Positions 1-8,515 of a DNA stretch of 10,131 nucleotides are shown here, in pieces (position 1 is the stretch's first letter; every line of letters begins with the position of its first letter). Location of the stretch: positions 1 to 10,131 of the forward strand of contig CALLUT010000082.1 in assembly GCA_938010495.1 (NCBI GenBank), read 5' to 3'. Origin of the DNA: Candidatus Absconditabacterales bacterium. GTDB lineage: Bacteria > Patescibacteria > JAEDAM01 > Absconditabacterales > Absconditicoccaceae. The notes under the pieces were generated by a model, which ran no database searches, was not told the DNA's origin, and saw nothing but the letters and a program-made list of their open reading frames with translations. The translations under genes were made by a program, and so were the position numbers.

Positions 1-26
1 CACTGCAGTGAGGTTTTTCTTTTTGT
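1..26 (+). terminator. Probable intrinsic terminator of an upstream gene, cut by the window edge
   Basis: The window opens with CACTGCAGTGAGG followed by a long T-rich tract (14-26). The first ten bases are self-complementary. If the missing 5' flank completes the arm (CCT before position 1), this is a GC-rich hairpin plus U-tract, as in the two clear terminators further on. A short open frame (1-36, ending TAG) could be the tail of an upstream gene but is too short to judge. Confidence 0.4.
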
Positions 27-46
27 TGATTTATAGTTGCAATTAC

Positions 47-79
47 TTGACACTTTCTTAAAAAGAAGATATTTATATT
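47..79 (+). promoter_or_regulatory. Candidate promoter for the Cys-rich protein gene
   Basis: A perfect -35 box TTGACA lies at 47-52. Seventeen bases downstream is TATTTA (70-75), overlapping a better -10 match TATATT (74-79) at a less usual spacing of 21. The ATG at 95 follows within 15-19 nt, so the 5' leader would be only about 8-13 nt and has no Shine-Dalgarno sequence. Confidence 0.55.
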
Positions 80-94
80 GTGTTTTTACAAAAA

Positions 95-685
95 ATGAAT
101 TTGATGAAAAAACTTTTTTGATTGTGTGTTATTTGTGGATTATCATTTATTACTATTGTAATAGCTGCATGAACATGAGATTCAGTAGTGTGATGAGATA
201 ATTATTGTTGAGACTGAGAATTGAAATCTCATTTAGGAGAGTACTGTGATGATTGAAATTGAAAAAACTGAGATTGATGTTCTATTAACTGTGAATGTGA
301 ATCATGATATTCTTGCTCAGCAGATGGTTCTATTGGTGTTGTAGTAACTCATGATCCAGTTGTTTTTTCAAATAACAATTCATGAAATAATGGTGACTGA
401 GAAATGTGAATAAAAGATATGATGGAAGATAGAAACAGAACTCCACTTAACTTATGAGAAAACACTCCTGATAATGCAAAAATGCCTTTAGATGCTCCGA
501 TGACATGAGCTAGTCTTGAACAACTACGTATGATGGGAATGGCAGTAGTAGTTGAAGAAAAAGCTACATTTGATATTGTTAGCGTACTTCCTGAAATGGC
601 AGCAGGTTACGTTGCTAAACCATCATATTTACCTTTAACTTGATGATCAGCAACATCAAGACCAAGTAGAATTACTATATCATAA
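95..685 (+). CDS. Secreted Cys-rich protein with one DUF4215 / myxococcus-type cysteine-rich repeat
   Basis: 196 aa when UGA is read as Gly (19 in-frame UGA by hand count); TAA stop. The N-terminus (MNLMKKLFGLCVICG then a hydrophobic stretch to about residue 24) looks like a Sec signal peptide, so the product is probably exported. Residues 38-74 match the DUF4215/myxococcus Cys-rich repeat closely: CGDG (C38), EYCDDGN (C51), GDGCSINC (C62, C66), then C68 and ESGYSC (C74). Six cysteines could form three disulfides. The rest (75-196) is not recognised; it is Met- and Pro-containing and looks extracellular. An alternative in-frame start is ATG 104 (MKKLFGLC), also a good signal peptide. The gene precedes a DsbA-like gene, which suggests, but does not prove, that its disulfides are made by that enzyme. 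The exported location and repeat are well supported; the specific role is unknown. Confidence 0.85.
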
Positions 686-710
686 ATATACTATTCATAT
701 TTTCTAAGAA

Positions 711-737
711 AAGACGCATACTGTATGCGTCTTTTTT
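711..737 (+). terminator. Intrinsic terminator after the Cys-rich protein gene
   Basis: A perfect 10-bp stem AAGACGCATA (711-720) / TATGCGTCTT (724-733) with a 3-nt loop, running into six T residues (732-737). It lies 25 nt past the TAA stop and separates this gene from the next. Confidence 0.9.
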
Positions 738-800
738 GAAATGACAAATATAAATGCTCTAGATCTAAGTAGATTCCTTGATTTATAGGTACATAGTACA

Positions 801-826
801 TAGTATTATAATTGTATTTTTATAAT
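801..826 (+). promoter_or_regulatory. Candidate promoter region for the DsbA-like gene
   Basis: Two perfect -10 hexamers TATAAT lie at 807-812 and 821-826. Neither has a convincing -35 at 16-18 nt. The downstream one is 14 nt before the ATG at 841, giving a leader of about 8 nt with no Shine-Dalgarno sequence. A TTGATT at 778-783 lies 17 nt before the weaker hexamer TAGTAT (801-806). Confidence 0.45.
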
Positions 827-840
827 ATTTTATGTAAACA

Positions 841-1641
841 ATGTCTAAAGAAAAAGGAGGAATGGCAACTAGTGATGTAGTAGGAATACTAACACTAGCG
901 CTAATTATTGTAACACTATTATTAGGACTGAGTGGAAAATTTGGTTGAGCTTGAGCTTGAGTAAGTAAAGCTGATGTACAATCTGCAGTGACTGCAGCGT
1001 TGAACGATTTCGATTTTCCTGCAGCAGCACCAGCAGCAGCACCAGCGGCGGCACCTGCAGCAGCACCAGCAGCACCTACAAAAATCGCTATGGCTGATTT
1101 GAAAAAAGGATTAGAAGGTACGTATATTAATGGTAGTGCAGACGCTAAAGTTTCTATTATTGAGTTCTCTGATTATGAATGTCCTTTCTGTCAAAGACAT
1201 ATGAATAATGGAACACTTGATCAAGTAGTTGAGAAATATGAAGGTGATGTTAACACTATCTTTATGCATTTCCCACTTTGATTCCATCCATTAGCTCAAA
1301 AAGCTTGAGAAGCTAATGAATGTGCAGGTAAATTGGCATGAGCTGAAGGATTTACAAGCTTCAAGAAAGCATTATTTGCTAAAGGAGGTAAACCAACTGC
1401 TGATGTAATTAAAGCTACTGCTTGAGAAGAAGGATTAGATGTTGATGCATTTATGTCTTGTCTAGACGGTGGTGAGTTCGCTCAAACAGTTAAAGATCAA
1501 ATGGCATTTGGTAGATCATTAGGAGTTACTGGAACACCTGGTAATATCGTAATGAATAATGAAACTGGTGAATTCGTGAAAGTATCATGAGCAGTACCAG
1601 CTACAGCATTTGACCCAGCAATTAGCCAATACCTAAACTAA
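841..1641 (+). CDS. Membrane-anchored DsbA-like thiol:disulfide oxidoreductase (thioredoxin fold)
   Basis: 266 aa with UGA=Gly, TAA stop followed directly by a second TAA. Order of parts: short charged N-terminus, one hydrophobic segment at about residues 13-30 (signal anchor), Gly-rich stretch, Ala/Pro linker at 60-79, then a DsbA-like thioredoxin domain. The active site is CPFC at 114-117 after the strand IIEFSDYE, and the cis-Pro loop is T232-P233 (VTGTPGN), both diagnostic of the DsbA/BdbD type. The predicted topology puts the catalytic domain outside the membrane, where it would oxidise or shuffle disulfides of exported proteins. Two further cysteines (C161, C207) could form a second, structural disulfide as in some DsbA relatives. 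No DsbB/VKOR partner is in the window. The neighbour upstream encodes a six-Cys exported protein, a plausible substrate. Another in-frame ATG at 862 is only 1 nt after AGGAGG, too close for a normal ribosome-binding site, so 841 is preferred. Only 8 glycines use UGA against about 23 GGN, unlike its neighbours. Confidence 0.92.
1018..1077 (+). repeat. GC-rich Ala/Pro-coding 12-bp tandem repeat inside the DsbA-like gene
   Basis: About five imperfect copies of a 12-nt unit related to GCAGCAGCACCA encode Pro-Ala-Ala-Ala repeats (residues 60-79). This is a flexible linker between the membrane anchor and the thioredoxin domain. It is strikingly GC-rich within AT-rich DNA, and copy number could vary by slippage in steps of four residues without frameshift. 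Confidence 0.85.
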
Positions 1642-1677
1642 TAAACTCTTTCTAAAGAGATATAATTACTTGAAAGG

Positions 1678-1701
1678 CCCTCTCTCCTGAGAGGGTTTTT
1701 T
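1678..1701 (+). terminator. Intrinsic terminator after the DsbA-like gene
   Basis: A 7-bp GC-rich stem CCCTCTC (1678-1684) / GAGAGGG (1689-1695) with loop TCCT, followed by six T (1696-1701). It lies 36 nt after the stop codon and insulates the following operon. Confidence 0.92.
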
Positions 1702-1725
1702 AATAGTAAAAAACTTGTAAATATA

Positions 1726-1753
1726 TTGACTTAAATAAATAAATATGTATTAA
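1726..1753 (+). promoter_or_regulatory. Candidate promoter of the A-B-C-MTHFS operon, apparently leaderless
   Basis: TTGACT (1726-1731, five of six consensus) is followed after 16 nt by TATTAA (1748-1753), with a TG one base upstream of it as in extended -10 elements. The expected transcription start is about 1760, the A of the ATG of gene A. An in-frame TAA at 1751-1753 rules out a start further upstream. Confidence 0.6.
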
Positions 1754-1759
1754 TTATTT

Positions 1760-3049
1760 ATGATACTATGTGATAAATCTAAACAATCATTTGTAAAAAC
1801 TATCAAAGAACATCCTCAAATTAATTGATCAGCAAAAGTCCTAGAAACATTGATAAAGAGTAGCTCAAGAGACCGTTTAGAAAGAGAATATACCTTAAAT
1901 ACTATAAATCATGCGATTGAAGCATTAGATGATGTTTTTTCAGATGATGCATTGCTGGATGAATTTATGAGAAGATTTCATAGCAAATGATGATTAGTTT
2001 GACTTGATACTATAACGCAACATTTACGATCCTGTTATGATATTACAAAGTATAGAATTGCTTATAGTACATTCTTTAAAAAGAATAATAGTTCTTTCTT
2101 AACAAAACTTATTGAAAAGAGAGATGAATGATATGTCGAAGCTAGTTCAACACAACCGGAGGAGAATATGTTACAAGCTCTTACTCAATCTCAGTATCCG
2201 GAACTTTTTTGAATTCCTGCAACCGCTGGTAAAATCAATAATGAAGTTCTCTTAAATAATGAAATAATTACTTTTTGAGAACCATATATTAATCCAAATA
2301 CATGAGATAGACTTCAAATTATAATAGAAGCAGATGAAAGAAGCAATAGACCAGAAAATGAAGTATTTAGGTATGTTAACTTAGAAAAATGATTAGTATC
2401 TGATCAGTTTGAATACATATCTGATATGTTTTTTGATAAAAATAATAAAGAATATTTTATAGGGTATTATATTCATTGGTATACCGATCGTGATATTGCA
2501 GAACTTTTTAAAACAGTGGCTTCATTTGATGAAATAGCTCCTTTTGACTTAGATATGATTGATATATTTGATGATGATCAAATGGATGAATTATATTTGC
2601 AAACTGCAAATATTATCTTCTCTATGATTAAGCTCTCAATGTTTAGAAAACAAACCTGATGATATCAAGATTATGATATTGATGAGTTAGAAGATCCATC
2701 TATAATAAAAGAGTTATACAGTGATTATCACTTAGGAAGAATTATGAATAGTGAAGAGAAAGAATTATCAATCATTGAAAAAAGAAAATTCATACATACT
2801 GAGATTTTTGATATCTTACAATATGAAGAAAATATTCAATATGAAGAATTATTTGTTAAATTTATGAAGTTTGTCTGTGCCAAAAGAGCAGGAAGTATAC
2901 ATCTAAGAGATTATAAATTATCTCAAGAAGAGCAAGCAAGTATGTATAAAATAATTAACTCAGTTATGGTGTACACTAAGTGTTTTAAAGATATAGAATC
3001 TTCAGGAAAAATATCTCTTTATACTTTACAAGAAAATTGATGAATGTAG
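1760..3049 (+). CDS. Unrecognised protein A, 429 aa, first gene of the operon
   Basis: 429 aa with UGA=Gly (13 UGA, 5 GGN by hand count), TAG stop. The start is fixed: an in-frame TAA lies 6 nt upstream and no other ATG is near. No signal peptide or membrane segment is seen; the protein is acidic, rich in Asp, Glu, Ile and Phe, and probably cytoplasmic and largely helical. I do not recognise a family. A central block around residues 175-230 (EPYINPNTGDRL, then VSDQFEYISD at 213-222, then FFDKNNKEY) resembles protein C around 170-225 (EQYIDHPVTGKY, then ISDQFSHISD at 203-212). The N-termini also share an FV..(.)..E.P.I pattern. This suggests A and C are distant paralogs. The last codons are TGA TGA ATG TAG, overlapping the start of gene B by 10 nt, so translation of A and B is probably coupled. 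That the gene is real is well supported by a long frame free of TAA/TAG and by operon structure; its function is unknown. Confidence 0.8.
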
Positions 3050-4380
3050 GTGTATTGAAACATTTGCCAGAAATATCTATTGAGTGAGAGATTGTTCGTC
3101 AAGCAATTATTGATTGATCGAAGGTGATTTTACCAAGCAAAAAAGAACAAGAACATATCACAAAACTAGTATGATCAATACCACTGGTTATATCTCCAAA
3201 TACTCATCCAACAATGGTAATCAGCCAGTCAAATGCTAATTATTCGAAACAAGTAATCAATGAATTGAAGAGGTGAGTAAAGAAAAAGAGATTAAAAAAT
3301 AAATTCGTTGATAGATTCAAAAAATCTACACAAGAAAATTTTTGATATCTCAAAAAAACAAATCCAGAAATTTGAAATCCTCAAGAAATGATAGATTTTA
3401 TACTTTGGTATTTAGAACGTGAAATAGAAATTTTTGAATATGCTCTTATTGGAATTGATGATCAGTGAATTGATTATTGAAGAACCCCTTGAAAACAATT
3501 AACATTTGAGGAATCTCTTATGTGAGAAGATACTTCAAAACCTGAGTTTGAAAAAATAGTAGAAAAATTATGAGCTGAGCCTAGATATAAAGCATATGAT
3601 GATAAATATGTAGATTATTTAGATTCAGCAAAGGTACTTATATTAGATGATCGTCCTTTAGCTATTCATAGATTTTTAGTAGCTCCATTTTGAGTTAAAC
3701 CAAATCAAACAAATTTGGTATGCTTTGAACAAAAAACTGTGGTTTGAGGAGAGTGATTCTTCTCAACACCATTTAGAGATGAGACGGGTTGCGCAATGTG
3801 TGAAAGGTATACTCATGAAACTCCAACTACAAAAGAATGTGCAAAACTTGCTAGCTATGTCTTAGATGATTCAGTATTTGCAATGGAAACTACTGAGCAA
3901 TTGATTGCATATCTAACACAAAAATATCGAACGTGTGTTGTTCGTTATGTACTACGACATAGTTATGAAAGTGAGGATAGAGATCTTGATTTAATTGATT
4001 CTCATTCATCAGATGCAGCAATAGCATTTAGACCAGAAATAATTCAAACTATAAAACAATTTGTAATTAGAACGTGAATTGAGCCTGACATAGATGAATC
4101 AACTGTAACATTAAATAATATACAAGATTGGATAGAAGAGTTGAAAAGTATTATTGAATGAGAGGTCTGATGATTGATTTTGAGCGAATGAGTATTTCAA
4201 AATTTTCAAGATTATAGAGGAGTATCTGATAATCAGCCTTCTGAAGAGTTACGTGATATTGTTACAACACATCTAGTTTGATGATTATTGAGTGTTATGA
4301 AAACATTAGGAATTCCAAAAAATTTGGAACAAAAAGTCGAAAAAATATATTTGGAGCATTTATTTATAAACCATAAATAA
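3040..4380 (+). CDS. Unrecognised protein B, 446 aa, second gene of the operon
   Basis: 446 aa with UGA=Gly (about 21 UGA, 6 GGN), TAA stop. The ATG at 3040 overlaps the end of gene A by 10 nt. No signal peptide or membrane segment. A basic patch (KRGVKKKRLKNKFVDRFKK, about residues 77-95) could bind nucleic acid or an acidic partner, but this is only composition. A cluster C251-x2-C254-x4-H259-x7-C267 (CAMCERYTHE...KEC) could bind a metal such as zinc. The segment from FSTPFRDETG (D247) through ERYTHET lies at a similar relative position to the D-x-x-T/N-G block of A (D226) and C (D216), so B may be a third, more diverged member of the same family. That inference is weaker than for A versus C. 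No family recognised; function unknown. Confidence 0.8.
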
Positions 4381-4381
4381 G

Positions 4382-5575
4382 ATGAAACCACTAGCATTTA
4401 AAAAACCTTTTGTACAAGCTCTTTTAGAATCACCAAAAATTATACCAGAAGTACAAAATGTAAACTATTTGGTTGATACTGCTTTTTCAGATTTTCCAAT
4501 AGGTTCATTAAATATTACAATGGATTTTTATAAGAGTTTAAAAAAGACCGCTGATCAAATTAGAATATTGATTAATGATATAAAAAGTTCAACTGTAATT
4601 TATGATGCATATGAAAAGTATTGCAGCCAATTACATGCTGAAGATCAATTATGCGCTTCTATTATAAATGCACGTATTCAAGATCATATGGAGTTATTAT
4701 GATATGCTACTTGAATAAATTGGCTTAAAGTTAACTCAATTACCCATGCAAATAGTAAATATGATGCAATACAGAATTCAGAAATTGTATATGATGTCAG
4801 TAGTTACAATGAGATAAATTTTGATGAATATATAATTTGAAAACCATTCTATTATAAAGATGATTTAAATACTGTATTGACGGTTGAACAATATATTGAT
4901 CACCCAGTTACATGAAAATACGCTCATATTACTGAGCATAATTCAGAAGAAAGGTTATCAAGAATTATATGATTAGATACTAAGTTTATTTCTGATCAAT
5001 TTTCTCATATATCTGATGTTCATGAAGACCCAAATACATGAGATCTTCGTGTTTTTACTTATGACCTTGAGTCATATAGCGTACTTGAATTAAATGATTA
5101 CCTTAATGATGCAAAAGAACTTTTTGATTATTCATGAATAGAGTCTTCTCTTGATAAATTAGTAATGCTGTATCGAAACACAATAAAGTATATAATGCAT
5201 ATCAATTGATCCGAATCTCTATCTACTGATAGAGCCCTTATTTCAATCTATTGTTCTGACAATAATATAAATATTGATGAAATTATGTTCTATTTTAACT
5301 TACTAGAACAATGAGAAATTTATAAGCAAATGAGTAGAAGTGAAATGATAAAGACTATGATTGCTGATATAGATACTTTAACCTATACCATGTGCTCGTT
5401 TTGAAATATTAAAAATATAGATACATATTTTGAATCAAAAGATATAGATTATGATCAGTCGCAACATAAAAATATAGTTGAGCTATTTTATGAAATACTT
5501 ATAAAATTTAATATATCTCCTCAAGAGTTTCGTGAAGAGGATATTGAATATATTTATTTGCCAGCAGAAATGTAA
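4382..5575 (+). CDS. Unrecognised protein C, 397 aa, third gene of the operon, probable paralog of A
   Basis: 397 aa with UGA=Gly (10 of 11 glycines are UGA by hand count), TAA stop. ATG 4382 lies 1 nt after the stop of gene B, with no Shine-Dalgarno sequence. Acidic, Tyr/Asn/Ile-rich, no signal peptide or membrane segment, probably cytoplasmic. It matches protein A by eye at ISDQFSHISD (203-212) against VSDQFEYISD, with similar flanks (EQYIDHPVTG / EPYINPNTG before it), at the N-terminus (FVQALLESPKI / FVKTIKEHPQI), and loosely in the C-terminal third. The block continues as EDPNTGDLRVFTYDLES (215-231). Comparable length, similar motif position and adjacency favour an ancient tandem duplication. 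No family or catalytic motif recognised. The next gene begins directly at its stop (TAA then ATG). Confidence 0.8.
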
Positions 5576-6073
5576 ATGAATAAGTACGAACTTAGAGTTA
5601 AATTTTCCAATACGCAATACACATCTAAGTCTGTCTCTTATGAAAATATAAAATTTTTTACTCATGGTCAAACATGTTTATTTTATATTGAGTTATCACA
5701 CGAACCTGCCATATCAAAATTAATACAAAAATTTTTAGATGATTGAAAAATTATCTTACTACCAATAGAGCAGTGATGACCTCCTCAAATAACACAATAC
5801 ACATGAGTTGAGAAACTTTGAAAGTGGTGAATGCTAGTTGATGAGAATACTTTGCCATATGAGTGACCAATCGATATAGCTCTTATTCCTTGATTAGCTT
5901 TTGATGAGTCAGGAGTAAGGTTAGGTCATTGATGAGGATGGTATGATAAGTTGTTGTCTAATTATCACGAAACATATAAAGTTTGAGTGTGCTATCAAGA
6001 ACAGGTATTAGAAAGATGAATAATTCCAATTGATAAACGAGATATAGTAATGGATGAAGTATTAGTGATATAA
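5576..6073 (+). CDS. 5-formyltetrahydrofolate cyclo-ligase (MTHFS / YgfA family)
   Basis: 165 aa with UGA=Gly (about 12 UGA, 4 GGN), TAA stop. The family converts 5-formyl-THF to 5,10-methenyl-THF with ATP in the cytoplasm. The signature is clear at residues 105-126: PGLAFDESGVRLGHGGGWYD (P105, R115, G117, G119-G121, Y123, D124), preceded by GKIILLPIE and IDIALI. The C-terminus (KVGVCYQEQVLE, then DIVMDEVLVI) also fits, corresponding to the family's usual D-x-x-hD-x-hhT end. Many of the invariant glycines are UGA codons. It is somewhat shorter than the usual 180-200 aa; the N-terminal helix region with the usual Arg-rich start is reduced. The ATG directly follows the stop of gene C, so it is probably the last gene of the operon. 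Since the MTHFS fold also occurs in proteins with altered roles, a function tied to the unknown proteins rather than to folate salvage is possible. Confidence 0.85.
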
Positions 6074-6080
6074 TCCTGCA

Positions 6081-6108
6081 TTGATTTTTATGAATCAATA
6101 ATTATACA
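6081..6108 (+). promoter_or_regulatory. Candidate topA promoter, apparently leaderless
   Basis: TTGATT (6081-6086) and TATACA (6103-6108) are separated by 16 nt. The expected start point is at or next to the ATG at 6116, again without a Shine-Dalgarno sequence. A weak AT-only inverted repeat ATTGATT (6080-6086) / AATCAAT (6093-6099) overlaps the -35 region. Confidence 0.45.
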
Positions 6109-6115
6109 GTCTTAT

Positions 6116-8509
6116 ATGCCTGTAAAAAGAAGAGCTTCTAAAGCGCCTATTATAGATACAACGCAAGACACCTTGGTAATAGTGGAGTCACCTGCAAAAG
6201 CAAAAACGATCAAGAAATATCTTGGTGCGTGATTTGAGGTTACAGCAAGTATGTGACATATCGTAGACTTAGCAAAATGAAATGAAGCAATAGATAAAGA
6301 AAATAATTTCACACCATCATATGCAGTGAGTTCAGATAAGAAAGCTGTTGTTACAGCATTGAAAAAAGCAGCGAAAGCTATGAAACATGTCTGGCTGGCA
6401 ACTGATGAAGATCGTGAATGAGAAGCTATCGCATGGCATTTGTGTCGTGAATTAAAACTTGATGTTGAAAAAACTCCAAGAATCGTATTTCGTGAAATTA
6501 CAAAACCTGCAATAGACGAAGCAAGAAAAAATCTTAGAACATTGGATATGGATCTTGTAAATGCTCAACAAGCGAGAAGAGTATTGGATCGTTTGGTATG
6601 ATTTGAACTTTCTCCAGTATTATGGAAAAAAGTTAAGACATGATTGTCTGCATGAAGAGTACAATCTGTTGCAGTAAAACTCCTTGTAGAAAAAGAAAGG
6701 GAGATACAAAAACATGAACAACAATCAACATTCAAAGTGCATTGATTATTTACTACCTCATCATGAGATAGTATTAAAGCATTGATGAAAGGCCAATGTG
6801 TTGATCAAAAAGACGTAGAGGCTCGTTTTGAACAATTCAAAGCTAGTACGTTTACGATTGATGACGTAGTACAAAAACCTGGAAAGAAAAATCCATCATC
6901 TCCATTGACGACATCCTGATTGCAACAAGCTGCGAGTACGAAGTTGTGATATCCTGTTGCGAGAACTATGCAACTTGCCCAAAGATTATATGAAGCATGA
7001 TTGATTACCTATATGAGAACTGATAGCATGAACTTATCGAAGCAAGCTCTTGCTTCTGCAAAGAAACATATTACATCAACATATTGAGCGAAGTATTCTG
7101 AGACAAGAGTATTCAAATCAAAATCAAAAGGAGCTCAAGAAGCGCATGAGTGTATTAGACCAACAGATTTTTCAAGAGAATATGCCTGAGCAGATGAACA
7201 ACAAAAAAAACTCTATCATCTTATATGGCAAAGAACACTATGAAGTCAAATGGCTGCAGCTGCTGTTCAAAAGACTACTATTACTATAAATCCATCTGTG
7301 TGAGACGATACGTTTATTGCAAAGGGGGAAGTAGTTACCTTTGATTGATTTTTGGCTCTCTATGACAATAAAGACCCGTCGGAATGACTATTGCCAGCTG
7401 TTTCAGTATGAGAAACAGTAGAAAGAAACATAATTACAGCTGAACAGGTATATTCAAAACCTCCTGCAAGATTTAGCGAAGCAAGCTTGGTAAAAAAATT
7501 AGAGGAGCTATGAATCTGACGTCCGTCAACATATGCACCAACTATTTCTACTATCCAAAGAAGATGATATGTAGAAGCATGAATTAATGAAGGTACTCAC
7601 ACAGCACATGCTATATGAACACTACTTGGTAATAATCTTGACTGGTCAGAAGATACAAAGAAATTATGATCGACCAAATGAAGATTGGTTCCAACCTCAG
7701 TATGAATGGTTGTGACAGATTTCTTAAACGAACATTTTTGAGAGATTATGAACTATCAATTTACCGCTTCTGTAGAAGAGGAATTTGATCATATTGCTCA
7801 TTGAGAACTTGATCGACAAAAAATGATTGCAAAATTTTACGGTCCATTCCGTAAAACCGTAGAATCTGTAACTGAAACTGCTGATAGAGCAAGTTGAGAA
7901 AGAGAACTATGAACAGATCCTAAATCTTGAAAAACAATACTAGTAAGAATATGAAGATACTGACCATTGGTACAAATGTGACGTCAATGAGATGAAGATG
8001 TGACATATGCATCGCTTCCACATGGTCTTCAGTTGGAAACAGTTACGTTACAAGAAGCTATGGAAGCATTTGCTCTACCTAGAGTACTTGGTGAATGGGA
8101 ATGAAAACCTGTGAGAGCAAGTATTGGGAGATTCGGTCCATACGCACAACGATGATCTACGTTTGCTTCGATTAAGCAACCAGATGATCCATATGAAATA
8201 GAATACGATAGAGCATTGGAACTAATTAAAGAAAAAATTGAAATTGATAAAGCAAAACTCTTACAAGAATTTACGTATAAAGAAAAAGAGTGAATCGTTA
8301 AAAAATGAAGACGATCTCATGAAATTAAATGGAATAGAAAAACAGTAAGACTGCCAAAATGAATGGATGGAGCAGAACTTTCGCAAGCGGATATAGAAAA
8401 GATCATCGAAGATGAACTAGGAAGTAAAAAGAAAAAGAAACCTGCTAAGAAAAAGAAGGCTACCAAGAAAAAGGCTACCAAGAAAAAGACTGCTGCTAAG
8501 AAGAAATAG
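6116..8509 (+). CDS. topA: DNA topoisomerase I (type IA)
   Basis: 797 aa with UGA=Gly, TAG stop. It relaxes negatively supercoiled DNA by cutting and passing one strand. Order of parts: Toprim domain with [15 protein letters not shown] (E24), MGHIVDL, and the acidic metal site TDEDREGEAIAWH (D97, D99, E101, with UGA-coded G102); gate domains with [16 protein letters not shown] and [13 protein letters not shown]; catalytic Tyr Y299 in [20 protein letters not shown]; and [20 protein letters not shown] then PSTYAPTI. The C-terminus has no tetracysteine zinc fingers. It carries TOPRIM_C-type repeats ([20 protein letters not shown]) and a Lys/Ala tail (about residues 770-797), likely a nonspecific DNA-binding tail, as in several other bacterial TopA proteins. 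All catalytic motifs are intact. The stop of the preceding MTHFS gene is 42 nt upstream, so topA probably has its own promoter. Confidence 0.97.
8423..8506 (+). other. Lysine/alanine-rich C-terminal tail of TopA
   Basis: The last 28 codons are almost entirely Lys, Ala and Thr, with repeats of the type AAGAAAAAGGCTACC. The tail is positively charged and unstructured, and resembles histone H1-like tails seen on other bacterial TopA proteins lacking zinc fingers. Confidence 0.8.
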
Positions 8510-8515
8510 TAATTA

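Noticed and set aside
855..864. AGGAGG followed by ATG as the true start of the DsbA-like gene (862)
   Set aside because: The spacing is only 1 nt, too short for a working ribosome-binding site. The upstream ATG at 841 fits the -10 box, though the membrane segment is present either way.
1646..1659. Small hairpin CTCTTT / AAAGAG as a terminator
   Set aside because: Weak AT-rich stem without a T-tract; the strong hairpin at 1678-1701 explains termination.
3790..3801. CAMC in protein B as a thioredoxin-type active site
   Set aside because: No thioredoxin-fold context such as a preceding hydrophobic strand or a later cis-Pro loop; a metal site is a better guess.
5483..5671. 62-codon open frame on the minus strand
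   Set aside because: It lies antisense across the end of gene C and the start of the MTHFS gene, both well supported on the plus strand; composition is what reversed AT-rich coding DNA gives.
6112..6312. 66-codon open frame on the minus strand
   Set aside because: Antisense to the highly conserved Toprim domain of topA; no promoter or family match.
7050..7289. 79-codon plus-strand frame inside topA
   Set aside because: Out of frame with topA, whose conserved sequence continues unbroken through this region under code 25.
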